A stretch of 20,562 nt of DNA from an uncultured Lachnospiraceae bacterium (GCA_910586405.1 CAJUII010000060.1:1-20562), one strand, 5' to 3'; positions 7,759 through 16,062 are shown, numbered from the stretch's first letter. The notes: a model not told the origin generated them from the letters alone. Numbers and translations: made by a program.

Positions 7759-10197
7759 TTACAGCTCTCCTTGTTCATACAGCTCATTCGCATAGCGCAC
7801 AGACCCCATGGCATCTTTAGAATAAAAATCTGCACCGATCATATCCGCATATTCCTGTGTGAGCACAGCCCCGCCTACCATGACTCTACAGCCCGCGTGA
7901 TGCTCTCGCAGAAGCTTGATCGTCTCCTCCATATTGACAACTGTAGTGGTCATGAGCGCGCTGAGTCCGACCAGTTTCACTTGATGTTCCTGTACTGTTT
8001 TAAGTATCAACTCTGGTGCCACATCTTTCCCGAGATCAATCATGTCAAATCCATAATTTTCCAGCAGTGTCTTGACAATATTCTTTCCAATATCATGGAT
8101 ATCTCCCTTGACAGTGGCAATCACAATCTTACCTTTACTCTCACTGCTCTTTCCCTGTTTCGACAGCGTTGTCTTGATCGCCTCAAAGGATGCCTTTGCC
8201 GCATCTGCACTCATCAATAACTGCGGAAGGAACATTTTCTTTTCCTCAAACCCTTTTCCTACCACATCCAGCGCAGGGATCAGCTTTTCATTGATGATAG
8301 AAAGCGCATCCATATTTTCTTCCAAAAGCTTTACTGTCGCCTCGCTGGCACTTTCTGTCAATCCCTTGATAATTGCCTCATCCAGCGTAAACACACTGTT
8401 TTTTTGTGAGGGTGCCGCACTGGGCTTGTCCGTTGTCTGCGACGCGTTTGCAATGTACGCCATGCACTGCTCATCCTCGCCAATCAGCGCATTAAAACTA
8501 TAGTAAGCTGACATCATCGGCTCACTGGAAGGATTCACGATGCCCGCACTCAGACCATTGTTCATTGCCATTGTAAAAAACGCTGTGTTGATACGACTTC
8601 GCTCTGGCAGTCCAAAAGAAATGTTTGACACGCCGAGCACTGTGTGTATTCCCATCTCATAACGGATTCTGCGCATCGTTTCCAACGTGATATTCGCATT
8701 GTCCTGACCTGTACTAATGGTAAGCACAAGCGCATCCATCACCAGGTTCTTCTTGGGAATACCATATTCAGCCGCCGTCTTGACAATCTTTTCTGCCACC
8801 TTTAACCGTCCTTCGACAGTCTCAGGAATACCGTCCTCGTCAAGACAGAGACAAACGAGGAGAGCACCGTATTTTTTGGCGATCGGAAATACGCTCTCCA
8901 TAGATTCCTTCTTGCCATTTACAGAATTTAGCATCGGTTTTCCATTATAATATCTCAGCCCCCGCTCCATAGCCGCCGTGTCCGAAGTATCGATTTGTAA
9001 AGGCAAATCAAGAATTGCCTGAATCCCGGTGACAGCCTCCTCCATCAACTGCGGCTCGTCTATCTCAGGCAGCCCCACATTGACATCAAGGATATGTGCG
9101 CCGTTCTCCTCCTGTGCAAGTCCTTCTTTATAGATATACTCCATGTCGTGATCCCGCAGTGCCTGCTTGAACTTCGACTTGCCTGTCGGATTGATGCGCT
9201 CACCAATGATTAACGGTTTTCTAGTAAAATAAACCGCATGGTTATAAGATGACACAACTGTCAGTTTCTTGTCTGTGACCGCCTTTATCTCCATGTTATG
9301 ACAAAGTTCCACAACACGCCGGATATGCTCTGGTGTCGTGCCACAGCATCCGCCGACAACACTTGCCCCCATCTCTACCAGTGTTCTTACACTCTGTGCA
9401 AACTCCTCTGGCGCCACATTAAAGACAGTCTGCCCATTGACGACAACTGGAAGGCCGGCATTTGGATTGATGACGATAGGCAGGGAACAACATGCTGTCA
9501 ACTGCGGCAGCAGATTTTTCATCTGATCAGGTCCCAATCCACAGTTAAAACCTATGGCATCAACACCTAGTCCCTCTAGCATTGCTGTCACACTAGCCAC
9601 ATCCCCGCCTGTCAGCAGTTTACCGCTCTCATCAAAAATCATAGTGACGACTACAGGCAGATCACTGTTTTCCTTTGCAGCGAGAACTGCCGCTTTCATC
9701 TCATAAGCATCGCTTACGGTCTCGATCAGAATCAAGTCTGCACCTGCCCTGTCTCCTGCTATAACAATCTCCTGAAATGTTTTGTACGCCTCATCAAACG
9801 TAATCTCGCCAAGTGGTTTCAGCAGTTTGCCAAGTGATCCGATATCAAGCGCCGCGTACATTGGCTGCTTTGATTCACTGCGTTCCCCTGTGCGCACCTC
9901 CTGTATTGCTTCTTTGACAAGCCCGATTCCCGCTGTCACAAGCTCCTCCACCGTATACGCTAGGTTCTTGCACTTAAATGCATTCACGCCAAATGTGTTT
10001 GCAGAAATCATATTACTTCCTGCCAGCAAATATTCCTGGTGAATCTGTCTGATGATCTCTGGATGAAGAATATTCCACGTCTCAGGGATCTCGCCAGTCT
10101 TTAACCCGCGCTCCTGTAGCAAGGTTCCCATCCCACCGTCAAAAAAAAGTATCTGCTTTCCCAACTGTTCTCTAAAACTCATTTCGTTAAATTCCAT
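7759..10197 (-). CDS. metH: Cobalamin-dependent methionine synthase lacking the reactivation domain
   Basis: Transfers a methyl group from methyltetrahydrofolate through cobalamin to homocysteine. The 812-aa product has the homocysteine domain with zinc ligands C219 (GFNCG) and C284/C285 (VVGGCCGTTPEHI), the pterin-binding domain (starting near IIGERINPTGK and including DVNVGLPEID), the B12 cap, and the Rossmann B12 domain with DIHDIG, whose His701 is the lower cobalt ligand. It stops after that domain, about 400 residues short of E. coli MetH; the SAM-dependent reactivation domain is the gene directly upstream. Three ATGs lie close together; GGGGAGG sits 6 nt before the chosen one, and the first ATG (10212) overlaps that site. 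No SAM riboswitch or T-box was seen upstream. Confidence 0.95.
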   Translation of the reverse strand: MEFNEMSFREQLGKQILFFDGGMGTLLQERGLKTGEIPETWNILHPEIIRQIHQEYLLAGSNMISANTFGVNAFKCKNLAYTVEELVTAGIGLVKEAIQEVRTGERSESKQPMYAALDIGSLGKLLKPLGEITFDEAYKTFQEIVIAGDRAGADLILIETVSDAYEMKAAVLAAKENSDLPVVVTMIFDESGKLLTGGDVASVTAMLEGLGVDAIGFNCGLGPDQMKNLLPQLTACCSLPIVINPNAGLPVVVNGQTVFNVAPEEFAQSVRTLVEMGASVVGGCCGTTPEHIRRVVELCHNMEIKAVTDKKLTVVSSYNHAVYFTRKPLIIGERINPTGKSKFKQALRDHDMEYIYKEGLAQEENGAHILDVNVGLPEIDEPQLMEEAVTGIQAILDLPLQIDTSDTAAMERGLRYYNGKPMLNSVNGKKESMESVFPIAKKYGALLVCLCLDEDGIPETVEGRLKVAEKIVKTAAEYGIPKKNLVMDALVLTISTGQDNANITLETMRRIRYEMGIHTVLGVSNISFGLPERSRINTAFFTMAMNNGLSAGIVNPSSEPMMSAYYSFNALIGEDEQCMAYIANASQTTDKPSAAPSQKNSVFTLDEAIIKGLTESASEATVKLLEENMDALSIINEKLIPALDVVGKGFEEKKMFLPQLLMSADAAKASFEAIKTTLSKQGKSSESKGKIVIATVKGDIHDIGKNIVKTLLENYGFDMIDLGKDVAPELILKTVQEHQVKLVGLSALMTTTVVNMEETIKLLREHHAGCRVMVGGAVLTQEYADMIGADFYSKDAMGSVRYANELYEQGEL

Positions 10198-10203
10198 CAT
10201 AAT

Positions 10204-10210
10204 CCTCCCC
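10204..10210 (-). promoter_or_regulatory. Shine-Dalgarno GGGGAGG that decides the metH start
   Basis: GGGGAGG lies between an in-frame ATG at 10212 and paired ATG codons at 10200 and 10197. Spacing is 3 nt to the first of the pair and 6 nt to the second, which favours 10197 and excludes 10212. Confidence 0.7.
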
Positions 10211-10234
10211 ATATACTACGTCATTCATACTGCA

Positions 10235-10921
10235 TTATAATTCTCGAAATTCGCATTCTGTATTGTCACACTGTGCACATTTATCAATATGACAGCTCTG
10301 CGGATTGGCAGTCAACCCAATAAATGCTGTCACACTCTTTGTCGGATACATGAGCAGGCTGTCCGTGAGTGTGAGCCCTATGTGTTTGGTACAATCCAGT
10401 GCCTGAAAAATTGTGCGCTGATACTGCAATGGCAAGTCTCCATACCCTGGACTAAACCTTGGCCTCAAATATAGTTTCCTGCCGTTTTCTGACAGTGATG
10501 CACAGATTTGTTCCTGCAAAATATTACAGTACGCCTCGATACATGCCGCGCCGCACGCCTGCGCGATCGCCGCCTTTGTCATATTCAATATCTCATACTT
10601 TTGCAGCAGCTTGTCCGCCTCCAATCCCAGCGTAGCCGCAATCAGTGCCACCTTGCTGCACTGTGACAGGTTGTCCGCCAAATTTTGACTCTCAAAAATG
10701 ATTGTGCTGCCTGACGCTTCCAACATCACTTGTTTTCCCACGATACTGCTGTTATATAATTTGTAAAGATTTCTAGGTGTTACCACACACAACAGTTCGT
10801 CCAGCACTTCTGTGATCATTTGCCCAATACTGTCATCGGGAGCCTTTGCGCCGTACCCCAGATACCTGTTGATCTCCCGAAGGTTGACTCTGTTTTTGAC
10901 ATCGTTTCGAATGATTTCCAT
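10235..10921 (-). CDS. Methionine synthase reactivation domain protein (stand-alone)
   Basis: The 228-aa protein corresponds to the C-terminal activation domain of long MetH enzymes, which binds S-adenosylmethionine and remethylates oxidised cob(II)alamin. RPRFSPGYGDLPL (153-165) is the SAM-binding RxxxPGYGD motif, and MYPTKSVTAFIGL (191-203) is also typical. The tail has a four-Cys cluster (C210, C215, C218, C223), a feature of stand-alone clostridial versions that could bind a metal or Fe-S cluster. It precedes metH by 37 bp, so the two are an operon forming a split MetH. The flavodoxin-type electron donor is not in the window. A strong hairpin ends 34 bp upstream of its start, so it may be transcribed by readthrough or from a promoter I could not place. 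Confidence 0.92.
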   Translation of the reverse strand: MEIIRNDVKNRVNLREINRYLGYGAKAPDDSIGQMITEVLDELLCVVTPRNLYKLYNSSIVGKQVMLEASGSTIIFESQNLADNLSQCSKVALIAATLGLEADKLLQKYEILNMTKAAIAQACGAACIEAYCNILQEQICASLSENGRKLYLRPRFSPGYGDLPLQYQRTIFQALDCTKHIGLTLTDSLLMYPTKSVTAFIGLTANPQSCHIDKCAQCDNTECEFREL

Positions 10922-10955
10922 TTGATATACCCCAAATCAATTTGATATTGAAACA

Positions 10956-10994
10956 CATCATGAAGCGTGCAGCATCACTGCACGCTTCATGATG
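10956..10994 (-). terminator. 17-bp perfect hairpin after the Cys-rich gene
   Basis: Arms CATCATGAAGCGTGCAG and CTGCACGCTTCATGATG pair without mismatch around a 5-nt loop, beginning 3 nt after the Cys-rich gene stop. Downstream on the minus strand is TGTTTCAATAT, a poor U-tract. Plus-strand readout is followed by GTTTTAG. It is probably a terminator, though its position close to the metH reactivation gene would also suit an attenuator. Confidence 0.75.
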
Positions 10995-10997
10995 GTT

Positions 10998-11252
10998 TTA
11001 GTTCTCTTTCTCTTCACATCCGCAGGTATTATTGTCTCCAAAACCGGCAAAACCGCGCGGCTGTATCATATCATTGCCGCAGCCACAGCCGTTGTTCGGA
11101 GGACATGGCGGAACGACAGGTGTTGGCAGTACAACGGGCTTGCAGTCACAATCGCAGTCACGGTTGCGATCACACATACACATGCAATTGTTCTGGCACC
11201 CGCCTTTTCCACAGCAACACCACAGTAAAATGATCCAAATCCAACAATTCAT
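10998..11252 (-). CDS. Cys-rich small protein (16 Cys in 84 residues)
   Basis: A real gene despite its size: AGGAG lies 8 nt before the ATG and a strong hairpin follows the stop. The N-terminus (MNCWIWIILLW) is a short hydrophobic stretch followed at once by CCCGKGGC, then CMCMCDRNRDCDCDCKP, a Pro-rich middle (VVLPTPVVPPCPP), NGCGCGND and CGCEEKEN. Cys are at 3, 12-14, 19, 23, 25, 27, 33, 35, 37, 50, 56, 58, 77 and 79. Similar high-cysteine miniproteins occur in Lachnospiraceae without known function. Metal binding (metallothionein-like), a disulphide-linked envelope or spore component, or a secreted peptide are all possible. It sits between the DUF5662 and metH-activation genes. Confidence 0.75.
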   Translation of the reverse strand: MNCWIWIILLWCCCGKGGCQNNCMCMCDRNRDCDCDCKPVVLPTPVVPPCPPNNGCGCGNDMIQPRGFAGFGDNNTCGCEEKEN

Positions 11253-11331
11253 AAAAACAACTCCTCATGCATCAAGCGCTTTTTCTAATACTTAATATAT
11301 GAGGAGCTTCCATATCGGTAACTTGTATCTC

Positions 11332-11886
11332 TTATTTTTTAGACTTTTGTTTTCTGGTTCTTACAAGGACTCTTTTGCGAATATACTGCATCGTGTATGC
11401 CTCACCTCGTTCCGCAAGCATATACAGCAGCTTCTCAAGCTTCCTCTTTGTTTCCTTATGCATAAAATTTTCAGGATTTCCACTCAGATAATACTTTAAC
11501 GGCTCATCATCCGTATACTTTTCTTTATTGTAATTTTTCGAGGCGGCAATCCTGTCAATAAACATCTCCACAATATAGCGGTTTGGCATTTTTGCTGGAA
11601 TTATTTTATTTCCCGCATGTGCACTGTAATCCATCCAGTACTCATAATGATGCTTATTCCTTCCCTTATGATGCAGCCATGCGGACGAATAGCCTTTGTC
11701 CTTCCGCTCAGCATTATTCGGACTCTGTGTCCCCTGATAATATTTTGCGCCTACGAGAAATTCACTTGGCATATATTTAGAAAGGTCATGTAATAACCCT
11801 TGTTTATACAGGCCGACAGAAAAACATCCTTTCATCACCATAAGCTTATGATGTGTAATTGTCTTAAAATGTTGCCACAAATGCAC
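11332..11886 (-). CDS. DUF5662 family protein
   Basis: The 184-aa length and motifs match the DUF5662 family of Firmicutes: early HLWQHFKTITHHKLMV, HDLSKY (33-38), AWLHHKGRNKHHYEYW (69-84) and a lysine-rich end. The several His and the HD pair resemble metal-binding HD-like hydrolases, but no substrate is known. Translation starts at GTG, with AGAGG 8 nt upstream lying over the last codons of the GH13-like gene, whose stop is only 6 bp away, so the two should be translationally coupled. It is the last gene of the sirtuin-like/GH13-like/DUF5662 operon. Confidence 0.88.
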   Translation of the reverse strand: MHLWQHFKTITHHKLMVMKGCFSVGLYKQGLLHDLSKYMPSEFLVGAKYYQGTQSPNNAERKDKGYSSAWLHHKGRNKHHYEYWMDYSAHAGNKIIPAKMPNRYIVEMFIDRIAASKNYNKEKYTDDEPLKYYLSGNPENFMHKETKRKLEKLLYMLAERGEAYTMQYIRKRVLVRTRKQKSKK

Positions 11887-11892
11887 TGTTCT

Positions 11893-13884
11893 TTACCTCT
11901 TCTGATTTTTTGACTTTTTCTCCCGCGTACTACATGCCAATTTTTTCTTTGACTGGGGAGAAACATCCTTTGTTGGTGCAGAAGTCTTCTGCTTCTGCTT
12001 TCGCTCTTCCTCTGTCAACACCCTCCCAATCATAATGGAGACGCTTCTCGGTGCAATCTCGATATATTGCATATTCTTCTCTTCATCATAGACCACCACA
12101 TTCTGTTCAGTACTGATCTTGGACATCCACACATGATTCGCGATAGAAGGCAGTGCAAAACGATGCGAGTTCCAGTGCATGTTATAAGCGATGTAGATAT
12201 AATCACCATCTTCCAGACTGGCACTTTTTCCACAATACATTATGCCAATATATCTGTTGTCATTGTCCCACTGCACTTTCCACGCTTCTTCTCCGTGATA
12301 TGACAAATCTGGATAGCCATACCCATATCTGTCCAGCATGGTAAGACTTTCATCCAAGTGAAGGATACTGTGGCTCTGACGAAATTGTATCAGCATTTTA
12401 GTGTACTCTAGGATATCATGATTTCTCTCAATCCCTCTCCAGTCAACCCACCCTGTCTCATTGTCCTGACAATAGCAGTTATTATTGCCATTCTGGCTGT
12501 TTCCAAATTCATCCCCCGCAAAGAGAAGCGGCGTCCCCTGTGCAGTGAACAGAAAGCTCAGGGCATTTTTCATCTGTTTATGGCGAAGTTCCTTGACCGA
12601 CTTCTTGCGCGACGGTCCTTCCGCACCACAATTCCAGCTGTAATTACAGTTTGTCCCATCTGTATTATTCTCACCGTTTAACTCATTGTGTTTTCTTTCA
12701 TATGAAACGAGATCATGAAGGGTAAATCCATAATAATTTGTCATATAATTGATCACACCACATTTCGGGTGTATATTTCTTATATGATAGCGAAAGCATT
12801 TGAGCGTATCCTGATCGCTCTTTAGAAACCTGCGCATATCATACATAAATTCATCTCTGTAAAATCCTAACGTCTTATACGCTGGACTCATTGTCCCCGG
12901 ATAGATCTCATGCAAATAAAAATTTTCACACAGAATCTTGGTATTTGCCAGCAATGGTTCTGTGGCGATCAATGTCATAGGCAGCCTGCTGCCCTTGAGA
13001 TGCACACCATCAATCTGATACATCAAAACCCAATACTTGATAATTTCAAGAATATATCCTTGTTTCATATGGTCTGGAAAATAGAACTGCATAATGATCT
13101 CGATGCCATTCTTATGAAGCATGCGTACCATACGGCGAAATTCTTCACAGGGATTACCGCTCGCCGAATACGATGCCTTGGGTGCAAAATAAAATGCTTC
13201 TTTATAACCCCAGCAATTCAGCCTCTTAGCCTTCTGCGGCTTAGAATCCAACGAAAGCTCCTCATCTATGTGATCTACTTGATATGAAATTTGTGCCTTT
13301 GTCTCCGCGGTCGTCTGATCCCACTCACATTCCTCATACTCATACGCAGGCATCATCTCTATAGAATTGATTCCAAGATCTTTCAAATAAGAAATTTTTT
13401 CCATCAATCCCTCAAACGTCCCTTTTTTCTTCACTTTAGACGAAGCATGTCTCGTAAAACTTCTGACATTGAGGCAATACATGATGCTCTCAAAATAGGG
13501 AATATGCAGTCTGTCTGTTCCTTGCCAGTCAAAGATACAATGATCAAAGCCTCCCCTCAAAAGGGGACGCACATACTCACCAGAGCGCCATTTCTCATTG
13601 CCAACAATCCTTTTGGCATAAGGGTCTACAAAAACATCTTCTCCGATGAAAAAATTATACTCACAATCACAAGCGCTAATCCCCTCGACAAAAGCACAAC
13701 ATATATTTCCAATCCTGTGTTTCTGGTCAAAAAGAATACGATCTTTTTGTTCGACTCCTCTTCGATAGAAAACGATTCCACATTCCTGATCTGAAGCATT
13801 TACCATTGAAAAATTAATTCCATTGTCCTCAACCGTGGCTCCCAATGGATAGGGTTGTCCCATATTAATTTTTATTTTTTTCAT
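11893..13884 (-). CDS. GlgX/isoamylase-like GH13 protein lacking catalytic residues
   Basis: The 663-aa protein has the layout of glycogen debranching enzymes (GH13_11): an N-terminal beta-sandwich (MGQPYPLGATVEDNGINFSMV), the barrel with LNCWGYKEAFYFAPKASY (222-239), KHNELNGENNTDGTN (398-412) and LLFAGDEFGNSQNGNNN (453-469), then a C-terminal beta domain and a Lys/Arg-rich tail. The catalytic regions are altered. Region I DVVYNH is replaced by QFYFPDH; region II DGFRFD reads DGVHLK (292-297), so the Arg is His295 and the nucleophile Asp is Lys297; region IV HD is Tyr384-Tyr385. Only Glu320 (LCENF) remains of the Asp/Glu/Asp triad. Hydrolysis seems impossible; glucan binding, sensing or scaffolding is plausible. 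GAGG precedes the ATG. It lies 27 bp after a sirtuin-like gene and 6 bp before the DUF5662 gene. Confidence 0.88.
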   Translation of the reverse strand: MKKIKINMGQPYPLGATVEDNGINFSMVNASDQECGIVFYRRGVEQKDRILFDQKHRIGNICCAFVEGISACDCEYNFFIGEDVFVDPYAKRIVGNEKWRSGEYVRPLLRGGFDHCIFDWQGTDRLHIPYFESIMYCLNVRSFTRHASSKVKKKGTFEGLMEKISYLKDLGINSIEMMPAYEYEECEWDQTTAETKAQISYQVDHIDEELSLDSKPQKAKRLNCWGYKEAFYFAPKASYSASGNPCEEFRRMVRMLHKNGIEIIMQFYFPDHMKQGYILEIIKYWVLMYQIDGVHLKGSRLPMTLIATEPLLANTKILCENFYLHEIYPGTMSPAYKTLGFYRDEFMYDMRRFLKSDQDTLKCFRYHIRNIHPKCGVINYMTNYYGFTLHDLVSYERKHNELNGENNTDGTNCNYSWNCGAEGPSRKKSVKELRHKQMKNALSFLFTAQGTPLLFAGDEFGNSQNGNNNCYCQDNETGWVDWRGIERNHDILEYTKMLIQFRQSHSILHLDESLTMLDRYGYGYPDLSYHGEEAWKVQWDNDNRYIGIMYCGKSASLEDGDYIYIAYNMHWNSHRFALPSIANHVWMSKISTEQNVVVYDEEKNMQYIEIAPRSVSIMIGRVLTEEERKQKQKTSAPTKDVSPQSKKKLACSTREKKSKNQKR

Positions 13885-13911
13885 ATAACCTCGCCATTCT
13901 TGCTGTAAAAT

Positions 13912-14658
13912 TTAATCGATAATAAGAGGTAGAAATTTACTGATATCATCTCTGATAATAAAATCAACTTTGTCGTTTCGCTCAAATTCATTTTGCGAAA
14001 AAAGCACTTTGAGCTGCTCATGCTCTGGCGCCACTTTGTACTCGAGTTTATCGTGATACATATTTTTCCCAAGTATCAGCAGAACATCCGCTTGATCACA
14101 AGCAATCGCCGCCTGCGTCATAAGTTCCGCATCCACACGTTCCCCCAATAGACGAATCCCAGGTCGGATCGCCATCTTGCAGCGGTCACATTGTGGAATC
14201 CCTTTTGCATTGATAATATACTCTATGTCAAATCCCTTATTACAATGCGGACATTGATTGATATATATATTCCCATTTAGGTCTATCACTTTTTTCAGAT
14301 GAACATTCTTTGGAATCCCATGAAAATTCTGGCAGATAACCGCTGAGAGCTTTCCCTGCTTCTGAAGCCTCTCCAGCCCTTCATAAGCAGGCGTAGAATG
14401 AATCTTCATACCGAGTATTTCTTTTTTGTAAAAACGGTAAAACTTCTCAACCTTAGCATTAAAAAAACTCGTCGAAAGCATGTCCTCAGGACTGAATCCA
14501 TACTCCTCCTCCACGCGGTAATTCTCATCATTCGTATCAAGATCGTAGCCGCCACCTTCCACCAGCATCTCGATCCCCAGAACTGCCACAATGTTTTTGC
14601 AGCCTTTTATTTTTCTTTTAATGTAATGAATTATTTTTTCATCCGTCTTTAATTCCAT
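13912..14658 (-). CDS. Sirtuin-fold protein with catalytic His replaced by Asn
   Basis: Numbered from the ATG at 14658 (GAGG 7 nt upstream), 248 aa; an ATG at 14691 and a GTG at 14703 are in-frame alternatives with poorer ribosome sites. Sirtuin elements in order: a degenerate Gly-rich strand VAVLGIEMLVEGG, SPEDMLSTSFF, CQNFHG (109-114; usual TQNIDG), DLNGN (126-130; usual HG), zinc ribbon C136/C139/C157/C160, RPGIRLLGE (165-173) and LGKNMY (196-201). The zinc ribbon and the RPxxxxxGE segment are well kept, but the catalytic His is Asn128, and the NAD-binding GAGxS and DFRG motifs are lost. It is probably not a deacetylase; it may bind a nucleotide or a protein. First gene of the operon with the GH13-like and DUF5662 genes, behind a good promoter. 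Confidence 0.85.
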   Translation of the reverse strand: MELKTDEKIIHYIKRKIKGCKNIVAVLGIEMLVEGGGYDLDTNDENYRVEEEYGFSPEDMLSTSFFNAKVEKFYRFYKKEILGMKIHSTPAYEGLERLQKQGKLSAVICQNFHGIPKNVHLKKVIDLNGNIYINQCPHCNKGFDIEYIINAKGIPQCDRCKMAIRPGIRLLGERVDAELMTQAAIACDQADVLLILGKNMYHDKLEYKVAPEHEQLKVLFSQNEFERNDKVDFIIRDDISKFLPLIID

Positions 14659-14732
14659 CTTCGTACCTCGGCTGCCATGATCAAATGACATCTTCTCTCT
14701 CACTTTGTGTCAGTTTACTCATTTCTATATTT

Positions 14733-14762
14733 ATGATACTCGCATTGTATACTCTATGTCAA
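14733..14762 (-). promoter_or_regulatory. Promoter of the sirtuin/GH13/DUF5662 operon
   Basis: TTGACA and TATCAT lie 18 nt apart on the minus strand, upstream of the sirtuin-like gene. The predicted start near 14726 leaves a leader of about 68 nt to the preferred ATG. The DUF1292 gene diverges from the same 0.3-kb region. Confidence 0.65.
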
Positions 14763-14857
14763 GTAATTCACATCGTATTCCTATCATTTTGACGATGGAC
14801 TACACAAAAAACAGCTATTTTTTCACCAATCTCAACTAATTTAAGAAACTTCTTGAT

Positions 14858-14886
14858 TTGTCCCTTTAATTTGGGTAAGATATAAG
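14858..14886 (+). promoter_or_regulatory. Candidate promoter for DUF1292-DUF2225
   Basis: TTGTCC and TATAAG are separated by 17 nt. A second possible pair, TTGGCA (14889-14894) and TATTAT (14914-14919), has 19-nt spacing. Either would drive the plus-strand pair; the sequence alone does not choose. Confidence 0.45.
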
Positions 14887-14946
14887 TATTGGCATCCTGA
14901 CTGAATAGATGCATATTATATTATGAAAGGCTTGGTACACAAATCA

Positions 14947-15273
14947 ATGGCAGATAAAAATACAAACAGTTATGAAGATGAAGAAATGACAGTGGAATTG
15001 GAGCTTGATGATGGACAGAAAGTCAACTGCGCGGTCATCACGATTCTGACTGTTGATCAAAAAGATTATATTGCGCTGCTTCCGCTTGATGAAAATGGCG
15101 ACAATGAGGATGGTGAAGTATGGTTCTATCAGTACGAGGAGGACGAAAACAACCCCGATGAGGAACCCAAACTGACTTACATCGACAACGATGAGGAATA
15201 CGAGAATGTCGCCGATGCATTTGACGAATATCTTGACAATGTTGAGTTTGATGAAATAGTTGACAACGAGTAA
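14947..15273 (+). CDS. DUF1292 family protein
   Basis: A 108-aa acidic protein typical of DUF1292: MTVELELDDGQ, then CAVITILTVDQKDYIALLPLDE, then GEVWFYQYEED and a very acidic end. The family is widespread in Firmicutes and has no established role; in many genomes it sits in housekeeping operons. I chose the ATG opening MADKNT because family members start similarly. An in-frame ATG at 14923 would add eight residues (MKGLVHKS) that do not look conserved, and neither start has a strong ribosome site. It is followed after 30 bp by a DUF2225 gene. Almost every seventh residue or fewer is Asp or Glu, so it is likely a soluble cytoplasmic protein. Confidence 0.85.
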   Translation: MADKNTNSYEDEEMTVELELDDGQKVNCAVITILTVDQKDYIALLPLDENGDNEDGEVWFYQYEEDENNPDEEPKLTYIDNDEEYENVADAFDEYLDNVEFDEIVDNE

Positions 15274-15303
15274 TAAACATAATCTAATCTGGAGGACTCT
15301 AAA

Positions 15304-16062
15304 ATGGACGCAAATGAAAAAATTGATATAGAAAAAGCCGCGATCATTGAAAAATCTTATACTTGTCCGGTCTGCGACAAGAAATTACATGCCAAAGCGG
15401 TCAAAGCAAACTCTGCAAAATTTGTTGCAACGATGGCTGACTTACGTCCTGTACACAACAATGTCAACGTCACAAAATATGATGCAGTATGCTGCCCGAA
15501 CTGCGGTTTCTCAGCGCTCACTAAAAATTTTACCAGCTCCACAGCTTCCCAGCGTAAGCTAATCCGCGAAAAAATACAAACTAATTATAAATCACACGAC
15601 GAGATTGAATGTGAAATCTACACAACAGAAATGGCAATCAGCCGCATGAAGATGGCACTGCTTTGCACTGTCACCAAAGGCGGCAAGGACAGCGAAGTCG
15701 GAAATGTATGTCTCAAGATAAGCTGGCTATATCAAGATCTGGCGGATGAACTTCCTGAGGAGGATCCCGATGCTGCCGCCAAGAAAGAGCTCTATCTAAA
15801 AGAAGCCGACAATGCGGCAATGAACGCCTATGAGCGACTGACCAATGCCCGAATGCGTGAGAGCTTCCCCATCGCAGGCATGAACGAAACTACGCTTGAC
15901 TATCTGCTGGCATATTATGCCTCCAAAAAGGGCGAGTACCAGACTGCCATGCGGCTCTTGTCGGGTGTTGTCACCAGCAGAAGCATCAGCCCGCGTCTGA
16001 AAGACAAGGCGTTGGAGCTCAAAGAACAGGTTAGTCAAATGCGCGATCAGGAGGCGCAGTAG
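15304..16062 (+). CDS. DUF2225 family protein with zinc-ribbon-like cysteines
   Basis: The 252-aa product matches DUF2225: an N-terminal CPVC (C21, C24) and a second CPNCG (C64, C67) that together could hold one zinc, followed by a helical, TPR-like region (LKISWLYQDLADEL; AADNAAMNAYERL-like repeats; LAYYASKKGEYQTAMRLLSGVV). Function is not established; TPR-like helices and a zinc knuckle suggest a protein-interaction role. GGAGG lies 8 nt before the ATG. It follows DUF1292 in an apparent two-gene operon and ends one base before the stop codon of the convergent helicase gene. Confidence 0.88.
   Translation: MDANEKIDIEKAAIIEKSYTCPVCDKKLHAKAVKANSAKFVATMADLRPVHNNVNVTKYDAVCCPNCGFSALTKNFTSSTASQRKLIREKIQTNYKSHDEIECEIYTTEMAISRMKMALLCTVTKGGKDSEVGNVCLKISWLYQDLADELPEEDPDAAAKKELYLKEADNAAMNAYERLTNARMRESFPIAGMNETTLDYLLAYYASKKGEYQTAMRLLSGVVTSRSISPRLKDKALELKEQVSQMRDQEAQ

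Noticed and set aside
10922..11331. A SAM riboswitch or T-box in front of the metH operon
   Set aside because: The space holds a Cys-rich gene and one simple hairpin; no conserved riboswitch core or T-box sequence was seen.
11893..13884. Calling the GH13 gene an active glycogen debranching enzyme
   Set aside because: The nucleophile Asp and the HD pair are absent, so only family membership is claimed.
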